Below, one piece after another: positions 23,982 through 33,130 of a stretch of 49,593 nt of DNA. A program made the position numbers and the translations under genes. The DNA lies in NCBI GenBank assembly GCA_018241325.1, contig JAFEEB010000044.1, positions 20,626 through 70,218 on the forward strand, read 5' to 3'. The DNA is from Pseudomonadota bacterium. GTDB lineage: Bacteria > Pseudomonadota > Gammaproteobacteria > Burkholderiales > Burkholderiaceae_C. How positions within the stretch are numbered: position 1 is the stretch's first letter; each line of letters opens with the position of its first letter. A model generated the notes under the pieces. The model saw only the letters and a program-made list of their open reading frames with translations. It was not told the DNA's origin and did no database searches.

Positions 23982-25228
23982 GCGGCGGCTTCCAGTTGCT
24001 GGTCGGCGGCCTTGGCGGTCAGTTGGCCGGTGAAGGCTTGGTGCAGGAGGGACTGCTTGAGTTCGGTGAGGGCGGTGAGCTTCTGTCTTTGCGTGTTCTT
24101 GAATGACTCACACGTTTGCTCGATCTCTGCGAGCTTGTCGACGACTTGTAATTGCGTATCGAGAGAAGGCACGGACGTGATCATGAATGCGCGTATGTCC
24201 TTCATGTTTACGTGTTGAACGGTGGCACCGCGCGAGTGGGCAAGAAGCTGCAACTGGCTGCGACGTTGCAGCAAAAAATGGGCGAGGTACTCGGACTTGA
24301 AAACCTCGCGTTTAGGTCGGATCAAAACGGTCCTTTGGCCTAAGCAAACGCGCATACCTTCTGGAATGACGGCTACGTTTCCGGCAGGTGCTTCGCGCGC
24401 CAAGATCAGATCGCCTGCGACTGGCACGGCTCGGCGAGTCCAGGTCACATACGTCGCTTCGGAAACCCGGTTCACATCTTCGAGGACCAATCTTCCCTTG
24501 CCGATGTTTGGTGTCCTGATTGACGGGTAGCCATGTTTCTGTGTCGGCGCCGTTTTGTGTTCACAGTCAACAATCAGTTCGCACAGGGAAGCAAGTTCGC
24601 GAGGGACGAAGCTGTCATCGAGGTGCTGGTCAAAGCAAGCTTGTCCCAATGCATCCGCTAACTCACGCGCGTTCTGCAGGTTCTTCTCGGTGTTGGCCTT
24701 GGCGGTGGCGATGGCGTCGAAGGCTTCATCGAGGATGGCGACGATGCGGCGCTGCTCGGGGAGCGGCGGAATCGGGATAGGAAGTCGTTCGATGAAATCC
24801 GCAGCTACCCGTTTGTGCCCCACGGCACCGGTCATCGTCCTCGCGCCGAATTCGCGGAAGTCAGGCCGGTACAGATAGTAGTAAAGAAATTCGCGATCAA
24901 GCGTTGGCTCGGGACGCAAAACGATGAACTCGCTTGATCCAAAGCCGACGCCATTCACCAGGTTTTTGGCGATGCCGAGCTTCCCGTTCTCGAAGCAAGG
25001 GGTGATCTTGGCAACCAATACGTCACCTTCGGCGAAGTACGTATAAGTACCGATGACCTCAGCCATTGGGCGCGTAGCGGTTGGCACCATGAACTTTGTG
25101 TCGATGCCAAGAACGTCCATCGGAGCAAACGAAACCACATCATCATCAGCAAATCTCGCGCGAACCACGGCCTTTTTGGGCTTGATTTCGCAGACATCAG
25201 CTAGCGGTCTGATCTGCCACCCCTCCAT
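23978..25228 (-). CDS. hsdS: Type I restriction enzyme specificity subunit
   Basis: 416 aa. Two variable target-recognition domains (about residues 1-145 and 200-345), each followed by a conserved helical spacer: I-P-I-P-P-L-P-E-Q-R-R-I-V-A-I-L-D-E with E-K-N-L-Q-N-A-R-E-L, and L-D-T-Q-L-Q-V-V-D-K-L-A-E-I-E with L-K-Q-S-L-L-H-Q-A-F-T-G-Q-L-T near the end. Both domains are present, so a bipartite DNA target is expected. The ATG at 25228 overlaps the hsdM stop by one base (TGATG). A GTG three bases earlier is also in frame. Its base composition is less GC-rich than that of its neighbours. Confidence 0.95.
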   Translation of the reverse strand: MEGWQIRPLADVCEIKPKKAVVRARFADDDVVSFAPMDVLGIDTKFMVPTATRPMAEVIGTYTYFAEGDVLVAKITPCFENGKLGIAKNLVNGVGFGSSEFIVLRPEPTLDREFLYYYLYRPDFREFGARTMTGAVGHKRVAADFIERLPIPIPPLPEQRRIVAILDEAFDAIATAKANTEKNLQNARELADALGQACFDQHLDDSFVPRELASLCELIVDCEHKTAPTQKHGYPSIRTPNIGKGRLVLEDVNRVSEATYVTWTRRAVPVAGDLILAREAPAGNVAVIPEGMRVCLGQRTVLIRPKREVFKSEYLAHFLLQRRSQLQLLAHSRGATVQHVNMKDIRAFMITSVPSLDTQLQVVDKLAEIEQTCESFKNTQRQKLTALTELKQSLLHQAFTGQLTAKAADQQLEAAA

Positions 25229-26685
25229 CACGCCACCAACTCCCGAATCGTTGCCAGCGCCTCGGCGCTTTCCGCATCCAGCGCTGCAATCTCATCAAGG
25301 ATTTCCTGCGGGCTGCGCAGCACCACTTCATCGCCGCCGTTCGGGTTCTTGACCGACAGGTCGTAGCTGCTCGCATCGATGCTGCTGGCATCCACCGACC
25401 AGCTTTTGGGTGAATCGGCCAAGCTGGCTTGCAGGGCGACGAAGTCCGCCAAATCATCGTCGTTCAGCGGGTTGGTCTTGCCCAGGTTGCGGCCGGGGTC
25501 GAGCTGGTAGTACCAAACCTTGCGCGTGGGTGCGCCTTTTTCGAAGAACAGCACCACGGTTTTGACGCCCGCGCCTTGAAAGGTGCCGCCGGGGCAGTCG
25601 AGCACGGTGTGCAGGTTGCAGCCCTCCAGCAGCAGCTTGCGGATGCTGACCGAGGCGTTGTCGGTGTTGGACAAAAAAGTGTTCTTGATGACGATGGCGG
25701 CGCGCCCACCGGCCTTCAGGCGCTTGATGAAGTGCTGCAAAAAGAGAAACGCCGTTTCGCCCGTCTTGATGGGAAAGTTTTGCTGCACCTCCTTGCGCTC
25801 TTTGCCGCCAAAGGGCGGGTTGGCCAGGATGATGTCGAAGCGGTCTTTGTCCTGGATGTCGGCCAGGTTTTCGGCCAGGGTGTTGGTGTGGATGACGTTG
25901 GGCGCTTCAATGCCGTGCAGGATCATGTTCATGATCGCAATCACGTAGGCCAGGCTCTTCTTCTCTTTGCCGTAGAAGCTGCGCTGTTGCAGGGTTTGCA
26001 GGTCGGTGGTGCTCAGGCCGGGCTGGCTGGATAGGTACTCAAACGCCTCGCACAGAAAGCCGGCCGAGCCGCAGGCGCCGTCGTAGATGCGCTCGCCGAT
26101 GCGGGGCTTGATCACGCGGATCATGGCGCGGATGAGCGGGCGGGGCGTGTAGTACTCGCCGCCGTTGCGGCCGGCGTTGCCCATGTTCTTGATCTTGGCT
26201 TCGTACAGGTGCGATAGCTCGTGCTTTTCGCGCTGCGAGCGAAAGTGCAGCTCGTCCACTTGCTCGATCACGTCGCGCAGGGTGTAGCCGCTTTGGATTT
26301 TGTTTTTGATCTCGCCAAAGACTTCGCCAATCTTGTACTCGATGGTGTTGGGGCCGCTGGCGCGCGCCTTGAAGCCGGCCAGGTACGGAAAGAGCGTGCT
26401 GTTGACAAACTCGCGCAGGTCGTCGCCGGTCATGGCGGTGTTGTGGTCGAGCTTGCCGTCCGCACCCTTGGGCGCGGCCCAGCTTGACCAGCGATGCGCT
26501 TCATCGAGGATGAAGCGGTAGCTTTTGCCTTCGAGTGCGGCTTCGGCGGCCTTGTCGGCCTCCAGGTCGTCCAGGTATTTCAGGAACAGCAGCCACGAGC
26601 TTTGCTCGGTGTAGTCCAGCTCGCTGGTGCAGCCTGCGTCTTTGCGCAGGATGTCGTCGATGTTCTTGAAGGTTTGCTCAAACAC
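25228..26685 (-). CDS. hsdM: Type I restriction enzyme methyltransferase subunit
   Basis: 485 aa, typical. N-terminal HsdM domain (residues about 5-130), then an N6-adenine methyltransferase: SAM motif Y-D-G-A-C-G-S-A-G-F-L, catalytic N-P-P-F in D-I-I-L-A-N-P-P-F-G-G-K. Protects the host DNA and forms the M2S core. The start is GTG at 26685, preceded by a weak AAGG site; no in-frame ATG is close. It is the first gene of hsdM-hsdS-hsdR and starts 100 bases from tRNA-Arg(CCT), whose 3' end points towards it. Confidence 0.95.
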   Translation of the reverse strand: MFEQTFKNIDDILRKDAGCTSELDYTEQSSWLLFLKYLDDLEADKAAEAALEGKSYRFILDEAHRWSSWAAPKGADGKLDHNTAMTGDDLREFVNSTLFPYLAGFKARASGPNTIEYKIGEVFGEIKNKIQSGYTLRDVIEQVDELHFRSQREKHELSHLYEAKIKNMGNAGRNGGEYYTPRPLIRAMIRVIKPRIGERIYDGACGSAGFLCEAFEYLSSQPGLSTTDLQTLQQRSFYGKEKKSLAYVIAIMNMILHGIEAPNVIHTNTLAENLADIQDKDRFDIILANPPFGGKERKEVQQNFPIKTGETAFLFLQHFIKRLKAGGRAAIVIKNTFLSNTDNASVSIRKLLLEGCNLHTVLDCPGGTFQGAGVKTVVLFFEKGAPTRKVWYYQLDPGRNLGKTNPLNDDDLADFVALQASLADSPKSWSVDASSIDASSYDLSVKNPNGGDEVVLRSPQEILDEIAALDAESAEALATIRELVA

Positions 26686-26784
26686 GGTTGGCCTTGCGTC
26701 GGTAGCTTTGGATGGCTTTTTGCTGGCGCAGCCGGGACTTGGGCAGGGTGAAGAGTGCGGCTGCGACGGGCCTAAGCTTCAAGT

Positions 26785-26859
26785 TGGCGCCCCCGGCAGG
26801 AATCGAACCTGCATCTGGCGCTTAGGAGGCGCCCGTTCTATCCATTGAACTACGGCGGC
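26785..26859 (-). tRNA. tRNA-Arg (anticodon CCT)
   Basis: 75 bases with encoded CCA (TGG at 26785-26787). D stem GTTC/GAAC; anticodon stem GGCGC/GCGCC with loop CTCCTAA, so the anticodon is CCT (decodes AGG); T arm GCAGG-TTCGATT-CCTGC; discriminator G. The acceptor arms are GCCGCCG and CGGGGGC, which leaves a G4-G69 mismatch where GCCCCCG would pair fully. The remaining structure is complete. Confidence 0.95.
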
Positions 26860-26910
26860 GAGGGTGGGGGCATTGTATCGGCGGGCGCAGGACCCAAGCC
26901 GGCAGACTCC

Positions 26911-26930
26911 TGATTTGATAGCTGGAAGCG
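26911..26930. repeat. AGCTAT-family short repeat
   Basis: On the minus strand this reads CGCTTCCAGCTATCAAATCA, the same core as at 39270 and 20703. It lies in the gap between the tRNA and the end of tamB. Confidence 0.4.
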
Positions 26931-26968
26931 CACGGTGCGAGGGCGCCACAGGCGGATTTGATCTGAAA

Positions 26969-29900
26969 TCAGTCGAAGGACAGCTTGTAGATCAGATCGA
27001 CGGCGGAGGTCTCGCCCGCCTGCCCGCGCAGGCTCCAGCGGCGCGAGAGCTCGTAGAAAATCATCAGCGCGCCGCCGGTGCCGGCCAGGCTGTGCTCGTA
27101 GGCGGCGTACAGGCGATCGGACAGGCGCTTGCCCAGGGTCACGCTGGCGCCGGCGACGGTGTCGCCATCGCCGCCGCCGGCCACGCTCAGTTCATCCAGG
27201 CCAAAGCGCGACGCCAGGCCGCGCCCGTTGCGCCCGCCCAGCACCGCCAGCGCGGCCGATTGCAGCATGGCGGCCTCAGCGCCGGTGGCGGGCGCGGCGC
27301 GGCCCAGCATCAGCCAGGCCAGGGTCTGGCTGTCGGGCAGGGGCGGGTTGGAGTACAGGCGCACGCGCGGCAGCAGGGCGGTGCCGGCCACCTGCACGCC
27401 GGCCTGCTGGTCGCTGGCGAAGTTGGGGCGCAGGGCGATGATGTCCAGCGTGGGGTTGTCGGCCGTGCCGGTGAAGGTGATGCGCCCGCGCGTGATGTCC
27501 ATGTTCTGGCTGTAGGCATGAAAGCGCCCGCCCTCGGTTTGCACCAGGCCGGTGACTTGGGGCAGCCCGTCCAGCGGGCCGTCGGCGGCCAGGCTCAGGG
27601 TGCCGGCCAGGCGGGTGTCGAGGCCGCGGCCTTCGACCCGAAAGTCCGGCCCCAGGTCGATCTTGACGTCGACCTTGGCGGTCATGGGGGGTGTGCCGGT
27701 GGGCGGCGCGGTTTGCCGGCTGCTCGCGCTGCGCGGCGGCGCGGGCGGGCGCGCCAGGGTGCCGGGGGCTTCCTGGCCCTGCGCCGTGCGGCCGCCGGCG
27801 CCGTGCACGACGATGTCGTCGCTCAGCGCGGGGCGGCTTTCGTCGGGCAGCACGATCAGGGCGTGGTCCACCTTCAACTGGCCGTCGGCGCGCAGGGCGC
27901 GGCCGTCCAGCGCGGCCTGCACGCGGCCGGACACGGTGATCTGGCGGTCGGACTGGATGCTGGCGCGCAGCTGCTCGAGCGTGGCGTCCAGCCGCGCCTG
28001 GCCGCGCCCGTCGATCCAGCCGGCCTCGCCGCGGGCGGTCAGCCGGCCGCCGCCGCCCTGCCGGCCGGCGCCGCGCAGCGAGAACTCGTCGATCAGCACG
28101 CGCGTGCCGTCCAGGCGCGCGCGCAGGCGCCCGTCCTCGAACTGGATGCCGTCCACCACCGAGCGCAGCGCCAGGTCGTCGGCCGACGCGGTGCCGGTGA
28201 GCTGGGGCGCGGCGCGCGTGCCGCCCACGCGCGCGTCCAGCGCCAGCGAGCCGCGCAGGCGCCAACCGGGCGGCGCCAGCACCGACCAGACCGAGATCTG
28301 CGGCAGTTGCGCGCGCACGTCGCCCTGCAGCGGCGCGCTCTCGGGCCAGGCCCAGTGGGTGCGGCCGGCGGCGTCGGTCGTGGCGGCCAGGTCGGTGCGC
28401 AGGCGCGCATCGATGCGGCCGGCGCGCGCGCTGTCCCAGGCCAGCTTCAGCTCCAGCGCGTGGCCGTCGCTGCCCAGCGTCAGCCGCGCCTGGCGCAGGC
28501 CGGCGGCCACCTGGGTCTGCACGCCGGTGTCGGGGTCGGTGGCGTGCAGCGTCACGTCGCCGCTGGCGCGTGCCAGCTCGGCCTGCACGCGCAGCGTGCG
28601 GCCCAGCGCGGCGTCCCAGTGGCCGTTGAAGACCACGTTGCCGTCCAGGCCGGCGTCCTGCATCTGGGTGCCGGCGATGCGCTCGATCCACTGCAGCGGC
28701 AGGCCCGTGAGGCGGCCGGTGGTGCTCAGCTCGCCGCCGTGCCAGCGCGCCGGACCCCAGGCCAGCGTGGCTTGCGCGGCGGGCGCGGGCGAGGTGACGA
28801 CGAGCTCGCCCGCGCCGACATCGACCTGGCCGCCTTGCGCGGGCGATGCGCTCACGGCCACGGCGTTGCGGCTGGCCAGTTGCCAGGTGCCCGCACCCAG
28901 TGCCGGATCGCGCACGCGTGCCTGCAGGCGCTGCACGGTGGCGCGCCAGGACGAATCGGCCAGCGCGGCCTTGGGGCCGGTGCGCCCGCCTTCGAGCGCC
29001 AGTTGCAGATCGAGCTGGCGCTCGCCCTGGGTCAGTTGCCCCTGCGCGTCGATGCGGGCCTGCGCCAGCGTGCCGTCCACGCCGAGCTTGAGCTGGCGCG
29101 CCTCGATCGGCGGCGCGTCGGTGGCGGTTGTGACCGACAGGCGCGGCGCCGTCAGGCTCGCGTGCAGTTCGGGGTTTTGCCAGCCGCCTTGCCAGCGCGC
29201 TTGCAGCGTGGCGCTGCCGCGCGCGTCGGCGCCGGCCAGCGCATCGGCCACACCGGGCCAGCGGCGCAGCCAGGCCAGGGTGCGCGCGGCGTCGGTCAGC
29301 TTGACTTGCGCCGTGCCGGCGCCGCGCGTGGCGTGCAGCTCGCCTTGCACGGTGGCGCCCAGGCCCGGCGCGGTGGTCGTGATGTCGGCGCGCCCGCCGG
29401 GCGTGGCCGTGCCCAGACCCTGCAGCGCGGCGCTGCCGGCCAGTTGCGCGTCGTCGGTGCGGATGCGCAACTGCTCCAGCGTCAGCACCTTGTCGGCCCA
29501 GCGGCCGCGCGCGTGCAGGTCGTGCAGGCGCAGCGCGCGCAGTTCACGCAGCGCGCGCCCAGGCGTGCCTTTGTCTTGCGGGGCCGTGGTGCGGGCGCCC
29601 GCGCGCGCTTGCAGCGTGGCGTCGAAGTCGATGGCCTCGCCGGCGCCCTGCACCGTGGCTTGACCATCAATGGGCAGCGCGGCCAGTTGCGTGTGCAGGC
29701 GTGCCGGGTCGATGTCGGCGAGCTGCGCGTCGATCTGCCAGGGCGGCGCCGCAGCGGCGCTGGCGCCGGCCGGCGCGCGCTGCCAGCGCCCGCTGGCCTG
29801 CAGCGTGCCGCCGCCCAGTTGCGCGTGCAGCGTGCGCACGGTGGCGGTGTCGCCCTGCCAGCTCAGGTCGGCCTGCAGGGCGTCCACCGGCAGGCGCTGG

Positions 29901-31078
29901 CGGTCCCAGGGGCCGGCGGCGGTGTTGGCCAGATCGGCCGTCACCGCCCAGCCGGGGGTTGTGGCGGCATCGGCCGCGGGCAGCGGCGCCAGGTCCACGC
30001 GCCCGCCCAGTTGGGTGCGCGGCGCGGCGGGCCACAGCGCGCCCAGGTCGATCGATTGCAGCGTGGCGTGGGCCTCGGGCAGCGGTTGCGGCGCCCACGG
30101 GGTGATGCGGGCGGTGGCGTGGGCGCGGGGTGCGCCTTCGGTGTCGGTGCCGGTGTCCGTGCCCGTGTCGGCGGGCGCCACCGGGGACGGGGCCAGGGCA
30201 TCCGGCAGCGGCGGCACGGCCGGGACGGGGGCCGAGGCGCCGGCGGCCGCGGGCACGGCCTGCACGTCGGCCTGCGCGTTCAGCTCGGCGAGCGGGCCGT
30301 GCAGCGTGGCTTGCAGCGTGAGCGGCAGCGTCGTCGGCGCATCCGGCAAGGGGGGAGCGAGCGCGCCGGCCAGGGCCAGGTCGAGCCGGATGGGCGCCTC
30401 GTCGCCCAGCGTGGCGCGGGCGTGCCAGCGGCCGTCCTGAAAGCGGGCGTGCTCCAACTCGAGCCGATGGCGCGCGCCGTCGTAGTCGTAGCGCGCGGCC
30501 ACGTCGTGCAGCGCCCGCGCGGGCGGGCCGGCCCATTGCAATTCGTCCACCCGCAGCGCGTCCACCTGCACGTGCAGCGGCAAGGCCAGCGATGGGGGCG
30601 GACCGGCCGAGGGGGCGCCGGCCGGGCGCTGGTCGTCGATCCGGATGCGGCGCGCGGCCAGGCGCTCGATGCGCAGCGTGCGCGCCAGCAGGGCGGCCGG
30701 GGTCCAGCGCAGCTCGGCGTCGTCCACCTCGACGCGCAGGCCGTCCTGGCTCCACACCAGGCGCTGCACGGTGCCGCCCGCGCGCAGCGAGCCGGTGGCC
30801 GCCTCGGCGTGCAGCGGCAGCCGTGCGCCGGCCCAGCGCAGCGCGGTGGCCAGCGAGCCGTCGGTGCCGGCCCACCACCACAGCGTGCCGATGGCGGCCA
30901 GCAGCGCCGCCAGCACGCCGAGCAGCGCCGCGGCCAGCCAGCGGCCCCCGCGTCGCTGCGGTGGGCGCGGTGGGCGCGCGGGCGGGATTTCGGGGTCAGG
31001 ATGGCCGGCAGCCGGCGCGGAGTTTGCCGCAGCAGCTATCGTATCGAGAGCATCTGGAGGTGCCGGACCGGTGGCCAT
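26969..31078 (-). CDS. tamB: Translocation and assembly module inner-membrane protein TamB
   Basis: 1369 aa (usual range about 1250-1400). One N-terminal membrane helix (about residues 45-70, L-A-A-A-L-L-G-V-L), then a very long repetitive beta-rich periplasmic region and a C-terminal DUF490 domain (last about 350 residues, with R-I-T-F-T-G-T-A-D-N-P-T-L-D and ending Y-K-L-S-F-D). AsmA-like bridge protein spanning the periplasm, with roles in outer-membrane protein assembly and lipid transport. Its ATG overlaps the tamA stop by one base (TGATG). The open frame continues upstream across tamA only because of high GC. Confidence 0.93.
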   Translation of the reverse strand: MATGPAPPDALDTIAAAANSAPAAGHPDPEIPPARPPRPPQRRGGRWLAAALLGVLAALLAAIGTLWWWAGTDGSLATALRWAGARLPLHAEAATGSLRAGGTVQRLVWSQDGLRVEVDDAELRWTPAALLARTLRIERLAARRIRIDDQRPAGAPSAGPPPSLALPLHVQVDALRVDELQWAGPPARALHDVAARYDYDGARHRLELEHARFQDGRWHARATLGDEAPIRLDLALAGALAPPLPDAPTTLPLTLQATLHGPLAELNAQADVQAVPAAAGASAPVPAVPPLPDALAPSPVAPADTGTDTGTDTEGAPRAHATARITPWAPQPLPEAHATLQSIDLGALWPAAPRTQLGGRVDLAPLPAADAATTPGWAVTADLANTAAGPWDRQRLPVDALQADLSWQGDTATVRTLHAQLGGGTLQASGRWQRAPAGASAAAAPPWQIDAQLADIDPARLHTQLAALPIDGQATVQGAGEAIDFDATLQARAGARTTAPQDKGTPGRALRELRALRLHDLHARGRWADKVLTLEQLRIRTDDAQLAGSAALQGLGTATPGGRADITTTAPGLGATVQGELHATRGAGTAQVKLTDAARTLAWLRRWPGVADALAGADARGSATLQARWQGGWQNPELHASLTAPRLSVTTATDAPPIEARQLKLGVDGTLAQARIDAQGQLTQGERQLDLQLALEGGRTGPKAALADSSWRATVQRLQARVRDPALGAGTWQLASRNAVAVSASPAQGGQVDVGAGELVVTSPAPAAQATLAWGPARWHGGELSTTGRLTGLPLQWIERIAGTQMQDAGLDGNVVFNGHWDAALGRTLRVQAELARASGDVTLHATDPDTGVQTQVAAGLRQARLTLGSDGHALELKLAWDSARAGRIDARLRTDLAATTDAAGRTHWAWPESAPLQGDVRAQLPQISVWSVLAPPGWRLRGSLALDARVGGTRAAPQLTGTASADDLALRSVVDGIQFEDGRLRARLDGTRVLIDEFSLRGAGRQGGGGRLTARGEAGWIDGRGQARLDATLEQLRASIQSDRQITVSGRVQAALDGRALRADGQLKVDHALIVLPDESRPALSDDIVVHGAGGRTAQGQEAPGTLARPPAPPRSASSRQTAPPTGTPPMTAKVDVKIDLGPDFRVEGRGLDTRLAGTLSLAADGPLDGLPQVTGLVQTEGGRFHAYSQNMDITRGRITFTGTADNPTLDIIALRPNFASDQQAGVQVAGTALLPRVRLYSNPPLPDSQTLAWLMLGRAAPATGAEAAMLQSAALAVLGGRNGRGLASRFGLDELSVAGGGDGDTVAGASVTLGKRLSDRLYAAYEHSLAGTGGALMIFYELSRRWSLRGQAGETSAVDLIYKLSFD

Positions 31079-32979
31079 CAGAAGGTGAACCCCACGCTCA
31101 TGTGCAGCCGCACCTGGTGCGACTGCAGGCCGTAGGCGATGGCCAGCTCCATCGGCCCCACGGGCGTGATCAGGCGCACGCCGGTGCCCACACCCCAGTG
31201 GGCGCGCAGATCGCCGACCCGGTTGGCCACGCCGCCGACGTCGATGAACAGGGTGTGCTCCAGCAGGCCGGGATAGCGCTCTTGCAGGATGGGGCGCTGC
31301 CATTCGATGCTGCCCACCGCCTGGTAGCGGCCGGGCGCCACCAGGCCGCCCACCGGCACGCCGATGCTGCGATAGCTGTAGCCGCGCACCGTGGCGTCGC
31401 CGCCGGTGCGAAACAGGTTGGTGGCGGGCAGGCGGGCCGCGTCGCTGGCCAGCACCGAACCGGCGTCGGCGCGCAGTTGCAGCCGGCTGGCGCCACCGCC
31501 CAGGGGCACGAAGCCGAGCCAGCGCCCCGCCACGCGCGCAAAGGGCTTGCGCGGGCCGATGGTGGTCAGCCCCAGGCCGAGGTCCAGGCCCAGGCCGTGG
31601 CCGCGCTTGGGCAGTTGCAGGTTGTCGAAGTAGCGCCCCGTCCAGGCGTAGTTGACGCTGACGGCGGCGCCGTCGCCCAGCAGCGCGTCGGGCACGGCCT
31701 GGCTGCCCGAGCCGGTGACGTTGGCGTGCTCGTACTGCACGTAGATGTTGCGGTCGTAGTCCTTCTCGGTCTTGAGCACGCCGGCGCGCACGGTTTGCGA
31801 CAGCGTGGCCAGCACGCCGTCGTCCTGCCGCATGGTGCGCGCCAGGCCCGCCCGGCGCCAGCCGTCTTCGTCGGGCAGCGAGGTCAGCTCGGCCTGCAGC
31901 AGCGGCTGCTTGCGGTCCAGGTTCAGCTTGGTGTCGGTGCGCCAGGAGCTGCCGAAGGCGGTGTTGTCGCGGTGCTCCAGCGTCAGGCGCGGGCCGCTGT
32001 CGGTGCTGTAGCCCACGCCCAGTTGCAGCTTGTGGCGCTTGGCCTCGGTGACGGTGTATGTGACGGGCACGGCGGCGGGGTCGCCGTCGGGGTCGATGCT
32101 GATGTAGGCCGCGTCGTAGTAGCCGCTGCCGGTCAGGCGCTGCTGCGCATCGACCAGCGCCTTCTGGTCGTATTCGTCGCCGGGCCTCAGCCAGGACAGG
32201 CGCTCGGCCAGCCAGGGCGGGTAGCGCCCGGCGCCCTTGACGACGGACGGCCCCAGGCGAAACAGCGGCCCCGAGTCGAGCTGCACGCCCAGGCGCGCGC
32301 GGGCCTGCGCGGCGTCGATGTCGGCGCGGCTGCTCTCGATGCGCCCGCGCGGGTAGCGCTGCGCCACGAGCTGGCGCAGCGCCTCGGTCTTGGCGGCGGA
32401 CCAGCGCTGCTGCGTGAAGCGGCGGCCCGGCTCCAGCGTCCAGCCGTCCTCGATCGCTTGGCGCTGCTGGCGCGCGCCGGCGTCGGCGGACTGGGCGATG
32501 TCGCCGGCGAAGCCGATGTCCACGGTGGCGACCGTCGTGGGCTCGCCGGGCTCGATGGCGATCACCACCGTGGGGCGCGCGCCGGCCGCGCCGTCGCGGC
32601 GCACCTGCACGCGGGGGTCGAAGTAGCCCTCGGTGCCCAGCAGGTTGCGCACGTCGCGCTCGGCCAGCACCATCAGGCGCGCCAGCTCGTTGGCCTCCAG
32701 GTCGCGCACGGCGCGGTAGCGCTGCAAGGTGTTGAAGCGCTCGACGAGCGCGCGCAAGTCCTCGTCCGCGCATTCGACGCGGATGTCGAAGGCGTCGGGC
32801 GCCGCGGCGTCGCCCACCACGCCGGCGGTGGACGGCGCCGCCGCCGCCCGCGTGTCGTCGGCGGCATCGTTCGCGCCGGGAGCGGCTGCGCAGGCACACA
32901 GCGCCAGCACCGCGGTCAGCACGGCGGCCAGCCTGGCGGCGCGCTTGCGCGGGGCTTTTGCAGGGTTCGCACGTGGCAT
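31078..32979 (-). CDS. tamA: Translocation and assembly module outer-membrane protein TamA
   Basis: 633 aa. Basic N-terminus and signal segment (residues about 14-32), POTRA domains over residues about 50-290, then an Omp85-type 16-strand barrel with V-R-G-Y-S-Y-R-S-I-G (the conserved VRGY motif) and T-P-V-G-P-M-E-L-A-I-A-Y, ending in G-F-T-F. Works with TamB. ATG 32979 gives the signal peptide. The mature N-terminus has a C-A-C sequence that is a poor lipobox. Confidence 0.93.
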   Translation of the reverse strand: MPRANPAKAPRKRAARLAAVLTAVLALCACAAAPGANDAADDTRAAAAPSTAGVVGDAAAPDAFDIRVECADEDLRALVERFNTLQRYRAVRDLEANELARLMVLAERDVRNLLGTEGYFDPRVQVRRDGAAGARPTVVIAIEPGEPTTVATVDIGFAGDIAQSADAGARQQRQAIEDGWTLEPGRRFTQQRWSAAKTEALRQLVAQRYPRGRIESSRADIDAAQARARLGVQLDSGPLFRLGPSVVKGAGRYPPWLAERLSWLRPGDEYDQKALVDAQQRLTGSGYYDAAYISIDPDGDPAAVPVTYTVTEAKRHKLQLGVGYSTDSGPRLTLEHRDNTAFGSSWRTDTKLNLDRKQPLLQAELTSLPDEDGWRRAGLARTMRQDDGVLATLSQTVRAGVLKTEKDYDRNIYVQYEHANVTGSGSQAVPDALLGDGAAVSVNYAWTGRYFDNLQLPKRGHGLGLDLGLGLTTIGPRKPFARVAGRWLGFVPLGGGASRLQLRADAGSVLASDAARLPATNLFRTGGDATVRGYSYRSIGVPVGGLVAPGRYQAVGSIEWQRPILQERYPGLLEHTLFIDVGGVANRVGDLRAHWGVGTGVRLITPVGPMELAIAYGLQSHQVRLHMSVGFTF

Positions 32980-33065
32980 GGCCCAAGTCTATTCGGCCGA
33001 CTTGTCGGACAAGGCCGCGATTTGCGTGTCCGGCGCCGTCGGGCCCGGCGTGCGACCGCGCCCGA

Positions 33066-33074
33066 TGCTATAAA
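33066..33074 (+). promoter_or_regulatory. Extended -10 promoter candidate for the GH79 gene
   Basis: TGCTATAAA: an extended -10 (TGn) followed by TATAAA, 56 bases ahead of the ATG at 33131, in an intergenic stretch. No clear -35, as expected for extended -10 promoters. Confidence 0.35.
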
Positions 33075-33130
33075 CCCTGTGCGCGTGGGGCGGACAGGGC
33101 CCCCGCCCCGGTCATTGTCAGGAGCCGCTC

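Noticed and set aside
24000-25200. Phase variation of hsdS by simple repeats or inverted duplicate specificity domains.
   Set aside because: There are no long homopolymers or short tandem repeats in the gene, only one hsdS copy, and no recombinase gene nearby.
26864-31135. A 1423-codon open frame on the plus strand opposite tamB.
   Set aside because: It is antisense to tamB, has the low-complexity Ala/Arg/Gly composition of high-GC shadow frames, and shows no domain or ribosome site. The TamB reading has clear family features.
31079-32986. Upstream continuation of the tamB frame, which would give a 2005-residue protein.
   Set aside because: This part overlaps tamA in another frame and reads as Arg/Ala/Pro-rich noise. 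The TGATG junction and membrane helix place the tamB start at 31078.
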